Assembly: GCA_964390565.1 (NCBI GenBank) | Contig: CAYMII010000008.1 | Location: 1 to 64,000 of the forward strand | Source: UBA8529 sp964390565 | GTDB lineage: Bacteria; Bacteroidota; Bacteroidia; Bacteroidales; Tenuifilaceae | Reading direction: 5' to 3' | DNA: 64,000 nucleotides | Part shown: in pieces, positions 34,572 through 42,313 of the stretch | How the letters are laid out: every line of letters begins with the position of its first letter | Numbering within the stretch: position 1 is the first letter of the stretch | Position numbers and translations under genes: made by a program | Notes under the pieces: generated by a model | Seen by the model: the letters and a program-made list of their open reading frames with translations, nothing else | The model's database searches: none | What the model was told of the DNA's origin: nothing

Positions 34572-35030
34572 ATGAAGTCGTTGAGGCAAGAGCAATTTTT
34601 ACCAATAAGCATTAATGAGGCTTGGGAATTCTTTTCATCACCTAAAAACCTTAATAGAGTAACACCAAAAGAACTGTATTTCGAAATAACCTCTGAAGTA
34701 CCAGATAAAATGTACGAAGGGTTAATTATCAGTTACAAAATTAAACCAATGCTAAACATCAAAGTTAGCTGGTATACTGAAATTACCCATATTAAACACC
34801 TTGAATACTTTATCGATGAGCAGCGAAAAGGTCCATATAAAATCTGGCATCACGAGCACCATTTTAAAGAGGTTGAAGGTGGGATAATTATGACAGATTT
34901 ACTCTATTACGATATTGGCAAATCGATATTTGGATGGATTGCTGGCAAACTTTTCGTGAATAAAAAAGTTAAAGAGATTTTTGATTATAGATATCAAGTG
35001 CTTGAACAATATTTCGAAAAAAAAAGATGA
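34572..35030 (+). CDS. SRPBCC-family ligand-binding protein
   Basis: A 152-aa START/SRPBCC-fold protein. The N-terminal QEQFLPISINEAWEFFSSPKNLNRVTP is the classic SRPBCC opening (COG4276-like); IWHHEHHFKEVEGGIIMTDLLYY is the paired strand region and the C-terminal helix is FDYRYQVLEQYF. The pocket ligand is unknown. It has no signal peptide. Stands alone downstream of murF-alr. Confidence 0.78.
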   Translation: MKSLRQEQFLPISINEAWEFFSSPKNLNRVTPKELYFEITSEVPDKMYEGLIISYKIKPMLNIKVSWYTEITHIKHLEYFIDEQRKGPYKIWHHEHHFKEVEGGIIMTDLLYYDIGKSIFGWIAGKLFVNKKVKEIFDYRYQVLEQYFEKKR

Positions 35031-35411
35031 CTAAATTTTATCATTAGAAATGTTTTTAACTGCGAATTCTGTATTCCAAACATTTTTTTAAAGGATAATT
35101 GATACTTTTTTTCTTTAAAGCCCAATAAATAAAGTCCTAAAGAGACAATAATTCAATCACAAAACTTGTCATTAGATACTTTTACCAATTACACTTGTAT
35201 TTTTTAATTTCACTTTAGTTGTCATTTGAAAACCCTGTCATCACTGAGATACAGGAGTTAAAGATTACTTCTATAGTCCAAAAATCATTTCTTCTTTTCA
35301 CCTTTTCTTGAATATGCAAATACTAATTTGCATATCATCCAGCATTGTTCAAACACAACTATTAAAAAAAGAAAGAACAACGAGAAATTATAATTAATAA
35401 AACAATTAAGT
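35031..35411. other. 381-bp gap without a gene
   Basis: Very AT-rich, no coding frame. The one clear structure is a perfect dyad at 35312-35335, 76 bases before the next start codon. No tRNA or terminator is visible. Confidence 0.65.
35312..35335. promoter_or_regulatory. Perfect 24-bp dyad, candidate operator
   Basis: ATATGCAAAT-ACTA-ATTTGCATAT: ten-base arms with a four-base spacer, in the promoter region of the 180-aa gene. Two half-sites with N4 between them is the layout typical of Crp/Fnr-family binding, and a Crp/Fnr gene is 2.5 kb away. Binding is inference. Confidence 0.5.
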
Positions 35412-35954
35412 ATGGATAAGTCAACCGAAAACGTCACCCTTTACGCAGGGGTAATCGAAGATGTTCTTAAGAACTATAAAGATAAACAGGTAGAATACAA
35501 AGAACTTTTTGATATCGCTAACGGATACGATTTCACAAGACCTACTAACAAGATACCAATTGATGTATACCTTAAAATGTGCAATTGGATTGAGCATAAA
35601 CTAGGAAAGTTCAATCTAATTAGAATAGGAAGAAATATTGGTGAATCGACCTATGAAACTATGCTTGCAAACAAAATGATTGTTGGTAAGTGCGCCCCCC
35701 TTGATGTAATGAAAGCGTTAATTGTTACGGCTCACCTTGGCGTTCAAGATCCCAAAAAGAGAGGATGGGAAATCCTTAGCCATACCGAAAAATCTATAGT
35801 TATGCGCAAAACGCAGAACTTTAATAGCGTTCTTCAGATTGGACTTTTGGATGGGTTAATTCGCAAATCTGGAGTAGCTTGTGTTAAAGTTGAATTCAAA
35901 CAAGAGATAGGTAAAGGTGCTGATTTTGACGATTATTTAATAACCTGGCTTTAG
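35412..35954 (+). CDS. Protein of unknown function, DUF2378/HNOB-like fold possible
   Basis: A 180-aa soluble protein. The pattern of an N-terminal helical region, IPIDVYLKMCNWIEHKLG, IRIGRNIGESTYE, then DVMKALIVTAHLG and a beta-rich end (KSIVMRKTQNFNSVLQIGLLDGLI) resembles the small sensor-like domains around DUF2378 and heme-NO-binding proteins; I cannot see a proximal histidine with confidence. It faces a SpoIIE-type phosphatase three bases away and is close to a Crp/Fnr regulator, so a sensing role is plausible. Confidence 0.5.
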   Translation: MDKSTENVTLYAGVIEDVLKNYKDKQVEYKELFDIANGYDFTRPTNKIPIDVYLKMCNWIEHKLGKFNLIRIGRNIGESTYETMLANKMIVGKCAPLDVMKALIVTAHLGVQDPKKRGWEILSHTEKSIVMRKTQNFNSVLQIGLLDGLIRKSGVACVKVEFKQEIGKGADFDDYLITWL

Positions 35955-35957
35955 ATT

Positions 35958-37565
35958 CTACACCCTCACGCCAACAACAAGGATATCGTCAGTTTGGTCA
36001 GCATTTTGTCGCCAATTCTCAATTGAACGTTCAAGTTCGTCACGCTGTTGTTGCATACTTTGATTCGAAATAGATAGGAGAAGTTTTTGGTAACTTCTAA
36101 CAGAGAATTTTCGTCTTGTATCTTGACTTATCTGATCCGAATAGCCATCAGTAAACAGATAAATACAGTCATCCTTTAGGAGCTGGAACTCAAGATTTGT
36201 AAAATTTGGCTTTTCGCGAAGGTGTATACCTATAGGCATTCTATCTGCCTTTAATTCAATTAGTTCCGAATCTCTGATGATATATATCGGGTTGTTTGCG
36301 CCTGAGTATTTTAACACATTCCTATCTAAATCAATGGCAATTAGCGCCATATCCATTCCGTCCTTTGCTTCTCGAATTTGGTTTGACTGATGCAAGGCAA
36401 GCTTTATCTTGTCTCGCATTTCATTAAGAATTGTGTTGGTTTCAGAAAGTTCTTTAGTATGAATAATCTCGTTGAGATAAGAGATGCCCAACATGCTCAA
36501 TAGCGCTCCAGGAACGCCATGTCCAGTACAATCAGCAACAGCTAAAACCAGCGTATTCTCAATTCTTTTAACATAGTAAAAATCACCCCCAATAATATCG
36601 CGGGGTTCGTAATAAATAAAATAATCGGAAAAAACTTCTTTTAAAATATCCTCCGACGGAAGTAATGCTTTCTGAATATGGCTAGCGTAAAGGATGCTAT
36701 CGGTAATATTCTGTTTATGAATCAGTAATTGATCTCGTTGTTTGGAGAGTTCTAAACTTTGAGCCTCGAGCAACTTATTCTGAGAAAGAATTTTTTCATT
36801 CTTAACCTCAAGCATAACATTTAAATCCTTATGATATTCCATTTGAACACGAACCTCCTCTGTAAGCATCTGAAGATCTTTATTCTTACGCCTCAAATCC
36901 TTGTTCTTATCCATTATTTTTTTTGAATACTCAATATTCTTATCCTGCAGCTTTTGGAAAGCTATAAAAGTAGCTTCGCGGTTAGATTCAAAGAAGTAAG
37001 CAAAAAAGAATAGCGAACTATACACTGATAATAACCTTATAACAAACTCATTATCATATAGTTTATTTAATGGTGTATCAATTAGGTAAAAACCAACGGT
37101 TACTGCAATTAAAAAAAGATTATAAAGAGTACCTGCTCTTCTTCCTAAAAGGAATAAACTAAATAATGGGAAAACATAATACCAATAAATTCCAGGAAAT
37201 ATATAATAACTTTTTACTGTAAGTAGTGTTGAGCCATTTCGAAATAAAAAGTAAAACTCAAGGCACATAAAGCCAAAAACCATTAAATGGCTTACTAATA
37301 ACACATTCCGTTTTACCCTTAAATAAACTTGTAAAGCAACAATTGCAGCAACACATAATAAATAAATGTAGGATAAATGTATCTCATCCAACAGCATCAT
37401 CCTGTAACTATAGAATAGCAAGTAGAAGTGGGAACAGAATGCAAAAATGTTTATTAGAGTTGTTTTTCTAACATCCTCGCTTATCAAACTCCCTCTCATT
37501 TTCGAAGAAAGGAATTCGTACAAAACTTTTCTCATTCGTTTGATATGCAGGGATTCTAGAGCCAT
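35958..37565 (-). CDS. Membrane SpoIIE/RsbU-type protein phosphatase
   Basis: A 535-aa protein: about 30-200 carry several membrane helices, about 205-300 a long coiled coil (NIEYSKKIMDKNKDLRRKN region), then a PP2C-like SpoIIE phosphatase domain from YASHIQKALLP, with EPRDIIGGDFYYV and VADCTGHGVPGALLSMLG holding the metal-binding aspartates. Such proteins dephosphorylate anti-sigma-factor antagonists (STAS proteins) or respond to membrane or coiled-coil signals. No STAS or anti-sigma gene is adjacent. Confidence 0.88.
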   Translation of the reverse strand: MALESLHIKRMRKVLYEFLSSKMRGSLISEDVRKTTLINIFAFCSHFYLLFYSYRMMLLDEIHLSYIYLLCVAAIVALQVYLRVKRNVLLVSHLMVFGFMCLEFYFLFRNGSTLLTVKSYYIFPGIYWYYVFPLFSLFLLGRRAGTLYNLFLIAVTVGFYLIDTPLNKLYDNEFVIRLLSVYSSLFFFAYFFESNREATFIAFQKLQDKNIEYSKKIMDKNKDLRRKNKDLQMLTEEVRVQMEYHKDLNVMLEVKNEKILSQNKLLEAQSLELSKQRDQLLIHKQNITDSILYASHIQKALLPSEDILKEVFSDYFIYYEPRDIIGGDFYYVKRIENTLVLAVADCTGHGVPGALLSMLGISYLNEIIHTKELSETNTILNEMRDKIKLALHQSNQIREAKDGMDMALIAIDLDRNVLKYSGANNPIYIIRDSELIELKADRMPIGIHLREKPNFTNLEFQLLKDDCIYLFTDGYSDQISQDTRRKFSVRSYQKLLLSISNQSMQQQRDELERSIENWRQNADQTDDILVVGVRV

Positions 37566-37697
37566 CCAGCAGTATATATATTATTTTATTGAATATTAGA
37601 TTTTTACAAAAGGGGTTAACCAATATCAATATTACAAAAAAACATTGGAAAACCCTTACTATTTTGACCGATATCTCAATATCTGTGAGTAATTATT

Positions 37698-37711
37698 ACT
37701 TATCAATAAGT
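37698..37711. repeat. Palindrome ACTTAT-CA-ATAAGT
   Basis: Perfect six-base arms around CA, in the 252-bp gap between the SpoIIE and Crp genes. A second short repeat ATCTT-TTAG-AAGAT lies at 37732-37745. Either may be regulatory; no function shown. Confidence 0.4.
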
Positions 37712-37817
37712 TACAGGCTTATATAGATATAATCTTTTAGAAGATACCGTCAATACAACATACCCTATACTAGTGGGAAGAATTTAATTAGAAAGCAGAA
37801 AACAAATAAGCCTACAA

Positions 37818-38519
37818 CTACCCTAGATTACTTATTCTATCGAGTCTGTAGGCGTCTAATATTTTAATTCTACGGCCATCGAGTTCAATAACATTTTCGT
37901 TGCAAAAACCCGAAAGGGTTCGAATTGCATTCGAGGTGGTCATATTTGAGAGGTTGGCAAGATCCTCCCTAGAAAGATATACTTTAATTGTTTGCCCATC
38001 ATCCTCAAGCCCATATGTATCGCGAAGAAAAAGAAGAGATTCAGCTAAGCGTCCACGAATATGCTTCTGGGTTAATGTTATGGTTCTATTATTTGAGAAG
38101 CCAAGTTCAGTGGCTAAAGATCTTAGAATGTGAAAAGTAAGTTCAGCATTCGTCTTCAAGATATCAATAAGGCAATCCTTTTCAATAGTACAGATAATTG
38201 AATCTTCTAAAGCCTCAGCGGTGGCAATATGGTTTTCGTCGGCAAACATTGCTCTATACCCAAAAAAACCAACAGGTCGAGCCATTCTAACAATTTGATC
38301 GCGACCACCTACACCCTCTTTAAAAATTTTAACCTTCCCTTTATACAAACACACAAGTCCTGTAGGCACCTCACCATCCCTAAATATTATTTCGCCCCTT
38401 TTTATGTAAGAGCATGTGAAATTAGCCCTAATCTTCTCCTTCTCATGAGGTTGAAGATTATAGAAAAGCGCACATACAGCCTCAAAAGCACTCTGAATAT
38501 CAATATTGTGGTGAGCCAT
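37818..38519 (-). CDS. Crp/Fnr-family transcriptional regulator
   Basis: A 233-aa regulator. The N-terminal beta-roll (about 30-125) resembles a cyclic-nucleotide-binding domain, with GEIIFRDGEVPTGLVCLYKGKVKIF; no N-terminal cysteine cluster, so not a canonical FNR iron-sulfur sensor. The C-terminal winged helix contains SREDLANLSNMTTSNAIRTL. Ligand and targets unknown. It is near the SpoIIE phosphatase and the dyad-bearing 180-aa gene. Confidence 0.9.
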   Translation of the reverse strand: MAHHNIDIQSAFEAVCALFYNLQPHEKEKIRANFTCSYIKRGEIIFRDGEVPTGLVCLYKGKVKIFKEGVGGRDQIVRMARPVGFFGYRAMFADENHIATAEALEDSIICTIEKDCLIDILKTNAELTFHILRSLATELGFSNNRTITLTQKHIRGRLAESLLFLRDTYGLEDDGQTIKVYLSREDLANLSNMTTSNAIRTLSGFCNENVIELDGRRIKILDAYRLDRISNLG

Positions 38520-38545
38520 TTTGGTATAATCTTGTTTTAATTGAG

Positions 38546-38553
38546 CAAAGTTA
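38546..38553 (-). promoter_or_regulatory. -7 promoter element for the Crp/Fnr gene
   Basis: Minus-strand TAACTTTG matches TAnnTTTG; 27 bases before the ATG at 38519. A short repeat ATGTT-GTTA-AACAT at 38562-38575 lies just upstream and could be an autoregulatory site. Confidence 0.45.
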
Positions 38554-38613
38554 ATAAAAATATGTTGTTAAACATTTATGGTTTTAAAAAATCAAATAAT
38601 ATGGCTTTCATAG

Positions 38614-40272
38614 TTACCAGTGAGCTACTAGCGGCATTCTCCTTCCAAACCCAAAGGCTTTTGACGAAACCCGCAAGATAGGAGGTGCTTGAAATCTCTT
38701 GTATTCATTGATATTCACTAACCGAACAGCCCTTAAAACTGTTGCACTGTCAAAGCCCTCAGCAATAATAGTTTCGAGGCTTTTTTGCTCTTCAATATAG
38801 CTGAAAAGGATTTTATCAAGCAAATCGTATTCTGGAAGTGAGTCTGAATCCTTTTGATCGGGTCTAAGTTCAGCTGAAGGTGGTTTAACTATTGTGTTTA
38901 TAGGAATAATCTCTTCGTTTCGGTTGATGAAATAAGCCAACTTATAAACATCTGTCTTATATACATCGCCCAATACGCTTAGTGCTCCGTTCATATCACC
39001 ATAAAGCGTTCCATAGCCCACAGCTGCTTCGCTCTTATTGGATGTGTTTAAAAGAAGATGTCCGAATTTATTGGAGAGAGCCATAAGCATTGTTCCTCGG
39101 ATTCTTGCCTGCAAATTCTCCTCGGTAATATCTTCCTTTAATCCTGAAAATATTCCCGAAAGGCCTACATTAAAAGAATCGAAAGCGTCTTGAATATTAA
39201 TTAAATCGTACTTAACGTTTAACTTTTCGGCAAGGGCTACTGCATCATCTATTGAGTGCTGTGATGAGTACTTTGAGGGCATAAGCAAAACTCGGATATT
39301 ACTACTCCCCAATGCATCAACTGCAATAGCTAAAGTAACTGCCGAATCTATTCCACCTGATAACCCTAATGTGGCTTTTGTAAAGCCCATCTTGCCAAAG
39401 TAGTCGCTAATACCGAGTTTAAGCGCTTCATATATCTTCGATATTCTGATATTCTCTGAATCGCTATCAATCCTAACTGGAACCTTAGTTTCGAACAAAT
39501 CTGTATCAACAATTCTAACCTCTTCGCAAAAGCTATTCAGCTGTTCAAGTATTTCACCCTTACGATTTAATACCATTGAACTGCCATCGAAGATTAACTC
39601 AGCGTTTGCGCCAACCTGATTAACATATATTACGGGCAATCCAAAACGGTGAACATTATTTACAAATACGCTTTTGCGACGACCTTCGTTATTGTATGAG
39701 AAAGGTGAAGCTGCAATGTTAATAATCAAATCCGGATCAAAGTTTTTGAGCTGCTCCATTGGCGATTTGCTATATAGCCGACCTCGAGCAAAGTTAGATG
39801 AAACGGGCTGATCGTCCCATAAATCCTCACAAATGGTAACTGCGATCTTTGTTCCCTTAACTGTAATAATATCAAACTCAGTATTTGGCTCAAAGTATCG
39901 GTATTCATCAAAAACATCGTAGGTTGGAAGTAGCGTTTTATGGTGAACGCTAGAAATGGCTCCATCGCTTAAAATGTACGCTGAATTATAAAGTAATTTG
40001 CCCTTGAGGTTAGGATTAAGGCTTGGAGCACCAACAATAGCAGTAATTCCAATGCAAATCTTGGACAACTCATTAACTGATTGTTCGCACTTTAAAACAA
40101 AATCCTCACGATCAAGAAGATCATGAGGAGGGTAACCACAAATTGATAATTCTGAGAATACGATTAAATCAACCCCATCCGATTTAGCTTGCTCAATGGC
40201 ATGCGCGATCTTATCTCTATTATAATCGAAATGGTTTACAATGTAGTTAAGCTGCGCGAGGGCAATCTTCAT
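38614..40272 (-). CDS. nadE: NAD+ synthase, glutamine-dependent
   Basis: Final step of NAD biosynthesis. The 552-aa protein fuses an N-terminal nitrilase-type amidase (VFSELSICGYPPHD and VTICEDLWDD holding the catalytic Glu and Cys) to an NAD synthetase domain with the PP-loop LGLSGGIDSAV near residue 300. Lys and Cys catalytic residues are visible. Starts nine bases after the barrel gene at 40282, so probably one transcript. Confidence 0.95.
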   Translation of the reverse strand: MKIALAQLNYIVNHFDYNRDKIAHAIEQAKSDGVDLIVFSELSICGYPPHDLLDREDFVLKCEQSVNELSKICIGITAIVGAPSLNPNLKGKLLYNSAYILSDGAISSVHHKTLLPTYDVFDEYRYFEPNTEFDIITVKGTKIAVTICEDLWDDQPVSSNFARGRLYSKSPMEQLKNFDPDLIINIAASPFSYNNEGRRKSVFVNNVHRFGLPVIYVNQVGANAELIFDGSSMVLNRKGEILEQLNSFCEEVRIVDTDLFETKVPVRIDSDSENIRISKIYEALKLGISDYFGKMGFTKATLGLSGGIDSAVTLAIAVDALGSSNIRVLLMPSKYSSQHSIDDAVALAEKLNVKYDLINIQDAFDSFNVGLSGIFSGLKEDITEENLQARIRGTMLMALSNKFGHLLLNTSNKSEAAVGYGTLYGDMNGALSVLGDVYKTDVYKLAYFINRNEEIIPINTIVKPPSAELRPDQKDSDSLPEYDLLDKILFSYIEEQKSLETIIAEGFDSATVLRAVRLVNINEYKRFQAPPILRVSSKAFGFGRRMPLVAHW

Positions 40273-40281
40273 ATAAATAAT

Positions 40282-40947
40282 TTAAAATACAACTCCTATC
40301 CTTAATGATAAACTCCCGTAGCTAACCTTTCCAAAATTTGTTTTAAAGGTTTGTGTAATGCCATTTGCATAAATTACACCAAACTGTAGGCTGCTTGAAC
40401 CACCCAAAGAATATTCGGCTCCAGCACCTAAAAAGTAAGAAGCAAAACCAATTGCAAACTCTTTTGTAGCCGTCTCTTTATCAATTTTTTGAGTATCTTC
40501 CCATACTACACCTTTCAAGCGAATATGTCCAGCAAGCCCTACTTGAGCCGTAAATGTAAAATAGCCAATTTCGTTAGTTCTAAATTTTAATCCTAAAGGA
40601 ATTGTAAGGTATTGCGATTTCATTTTTACAGTCATGCCTGAGTCAATTGGATACTCATCATCCACAGTTTCAATTTTATCATCAACCTTAAATTTGAGAT
40701 TTCCCCCAAGGTTATTTATTGAAAGTCCCGTTGTAATCGCGTAACGATCGGCAAAATACTTATCGTATGAAAATCCAATATTGAAACCTATTACCGAACC
40801 ATTTGGCTTGAACTTTTTAGTATCTGAAGTCATCCACGATGCCTGAGGATCAGCAAAAATGCTAAATCGACGACTTTCTTTCTGAGCCTTTACAACTGTT
40901 ATGTTAAAAAGTAATAGAACTATTACAAGTTTTAAAGCATTTTTCAT
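40282..40947 (-). CDS. Outer-membrane beta-barrel protein (PorT-like)
   Basis: A 221-aa barrel with a signal peptide ending in VVKAQK. The mature part begins with RRFSIFADPQAS and alternates strands; it ends YGSLSLRIGVVF. Two adjacent ATGs (40956 and 40947) are possible; the second, MKNALKLVIVLLLF, makes the more ordinary signal peptide. Function unknown. A -7 element is at 40981-40988 (minus strand). Confidence 0.8.
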   Translation of the reverse strand: MKNALKLVIVLLLFNITVVKAQKESRRFSIFADPQASWMTSDTKKFKPNGSVIGFNIGFSYDKYFADRYAITTGLSINNLGGNLKFKVDDKIETVDDEYPIDSGMTVKMKSQYLTIPLGLKFRTNEIGYFTFTAQVGLAGHIRLKGVVWEDTQKIDKETATKEFAIGFASYFLGAGAEYSLGGSSSLQFGVIYANGITQTFKTNFGKVSYGSLSLRIGVVF

Positions 40948-40980
40948 AATTTCCATTTTTAAAATATGACAATAACTTTA

Positions 40981-40988
40981 CAAAAGTA
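40981..40988 (-). promoter_or_regulatory. -7 promoter element for the outer-membrane barrel gene
   Basis: Minus-strand TACTTTTG matches TAnnTTTG, 34 bases before the preferred ATG. Confidence 0.45.
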
Positions 40989-41084
40989 TATAAAAAAAGA
41001 AGTTATCCTTCACCTAATTGGTATTGAAGTTTAATAGGATTAACAAAAATTAAACCGTTTTTGAAATCAAACTGAAACAGTTAA

Positions 41085-41123
41085 AAAACTCTTCCCTAAT
41101 TTTGATAAAGAGTTTTACATTTG
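41085..41123 (+). promoter_or_regulatory. ispE promoter region with inverted repeat
   Basis: TACATTTG at 41116-41123 matches TAnnTTTG, 26 bases before the ispE ATG. Just upstream, AAAACTCTT (41085-41093) and AAGAGTTTT (41108-41116) form a nine-base inverted repeat that overlaps the -7 element, a possible operator. Confidence 0.45.
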
Positions 41124-41148
41124 CTATTCCTTAAAACGAGAATCTACA

Positions 41149-41970
41149 ATGATTGTTTTTCCTAATGCTAAGATTAACCTTGGACTAAACATAGTCGCCC
41201 GCCGCGAGGATGGTTTTCACAATATCGAAACCATTTTTTATCCTGTAAAAGGTTTGTGCGATATTCTTGAAATTGCACCAATGCCAAATCAAGATGTTGC
41301 AATCAGTTTCAAGCAAACTGGGTTAACCCTTAACGAGCCCGATGAAAATAATTTGTGTGTAAAGGCTTATCATTTGCTAAGTTCCTATACTGAATTACCT
41401 CCTGTTGCAATTCATCTACATAAACAGGTTCCTTTTGGAGCTGGGCTAGGAGGAGGTTCTGCTGATGGGGCATTTACCTTATCGACGTTAAATAATCTTT
41501 CGCCCAACCCTTTATCAAAAGATAAACTTTTGGAGGTTGCCTTAAGACTTGGTAGCGATTGTCCCTTTTTTATCTACAATGAACCTTGCTTTGCTTCAGG
41601 AAGAGGTGAAATAATAAGTCCGATAAGTTTAGATTTATCAGGACTATATATCTTATTAGTAAATCCAGGTTTGCACGTTAATACAGGTAAGGCTTATTCT
41701 CTATCGAATCCAAAACAACCTGAAAAAAGCCTTAATATACTGATAAAAAAAGTTCCAAATTCATGGGCCGATTCTATTAAAAATGATTTTGAAGAAGTAG
41801 TTTTTAGCATCCATCCCAAAATAGGATATATCAAAGATAACCTTTATAAGATGGGCGCATTTTACGCATCAATGTCAGGAAGCGGCTCTACGGTATTTGG
41901 GTTATTCAATAAAAAGCCAGCTTTTGAATCACATTTTTTAGAATATTTCACACACCTCCAAGAATTATAA
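41149..41970 (+). CDS. ispE: 4-diphosphocytidyl-2-C-methyl-D-erythritol kinase
   Basis: GHMP kinase of the non-mevalonate isoprenoid pathway, 273 aa. PNAKINLGLNI opens the protein and PFGAGLGGGSADGA at about 93-106 is the phosphate-binding loop; MSGSGSTVFGLF is the C-terminal motif. Normal size. Ends in a strong terminator shared with the convergent biotin carrier. Confidence 0.96.
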   Translation: MIVFPNAKINLGLNIVARREDGFHNIETIFYPVKGLCDILEIAPMPNQDVAISFKQTGLTLNEPDENNLCVKAYHLLSSYTELPPVAIHLHKQVPFGAGLGGGSADGAFTLSTLNNLSPNPLSKDKLLEVALRLGSDCPFFIYNEPCFASGRGEIISPISLDLSGLYILLVNPGLHVNTGKAYSLSNPKQPEKSLNILIKKVPNSWADSIKNDFEEVVFSIHPKIGYIKDNLYKMGAFYASMSGSGSTVFGLFNKKPAFESHFLEYFTHLQEL

Positions 41971-41973
41971 TAA

Positions 41974-41997
41974 AAAAGGGGACTAATGTCCCCTTTT
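41974..41997. terminator. Bidirectional terminator between ispE and the biotin carrier gene
   Basis: AAAAGGGGAC, loop TAAT, GTCCCCTTTT: perfect 10-bp stem flanked by A and T runs, between convergent genes. Confidence 0.93.
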
Positions 41998-42018
41998 AAG
42001 TTTCGATATAAATGATAG

Positions 42019-42252
42019 CTAATCTAAAACTATCATTACAAATCCTTTAACAACTCTATCGCCAGGCTTAACATTTACCTCTTTGACAGTGGTACTAATT
42101 GGAGCTAAAATTCTGTTGTGCATTTTCATTGCATCCAGAATAACTAGTATTTCACCCTGTTTAACCTGTTGTCCAACCTTAACTTTTACGTCAATGATTG
42201 TTCCAGGGATAAAAGCGGTTAGCTGTTTTTTATCTAGTCTACTTAATGACAT
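42019..42252 (-). CDS. Biotin carboxyl-carrier protein (small, stand-alone)
   Basis: A 77-aa biotinyl domain: IPGTIIDVKVKVGQQVKQGE, DAMKMHN with biotin-accepting K43, and the second half ending KPGDRVVKGFVMIVLD. It has no N-terminal targeting or linker region. It follows mmdA by 61 bases and is probably the carrier for that carboxyltransferase. An acetyl-CoA carboxylase carrier would normally be longer and next to a biotin carboxylase gene. Confidence 0.92.
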   Translation of the reverse strand: MSLSRLDKKQLTAFIPGTIIDVKVKVGQQVKQGEILVILDAMKMHNRILAPISTTVKEVNVKPGDRVVKGFVMIVLD

Positions 42253-42313
42253 ATCGCAATTTGGTTTAGAAGATTCGTACTAATATTCAATTTACATAAC
42301 CACACATTAATTC

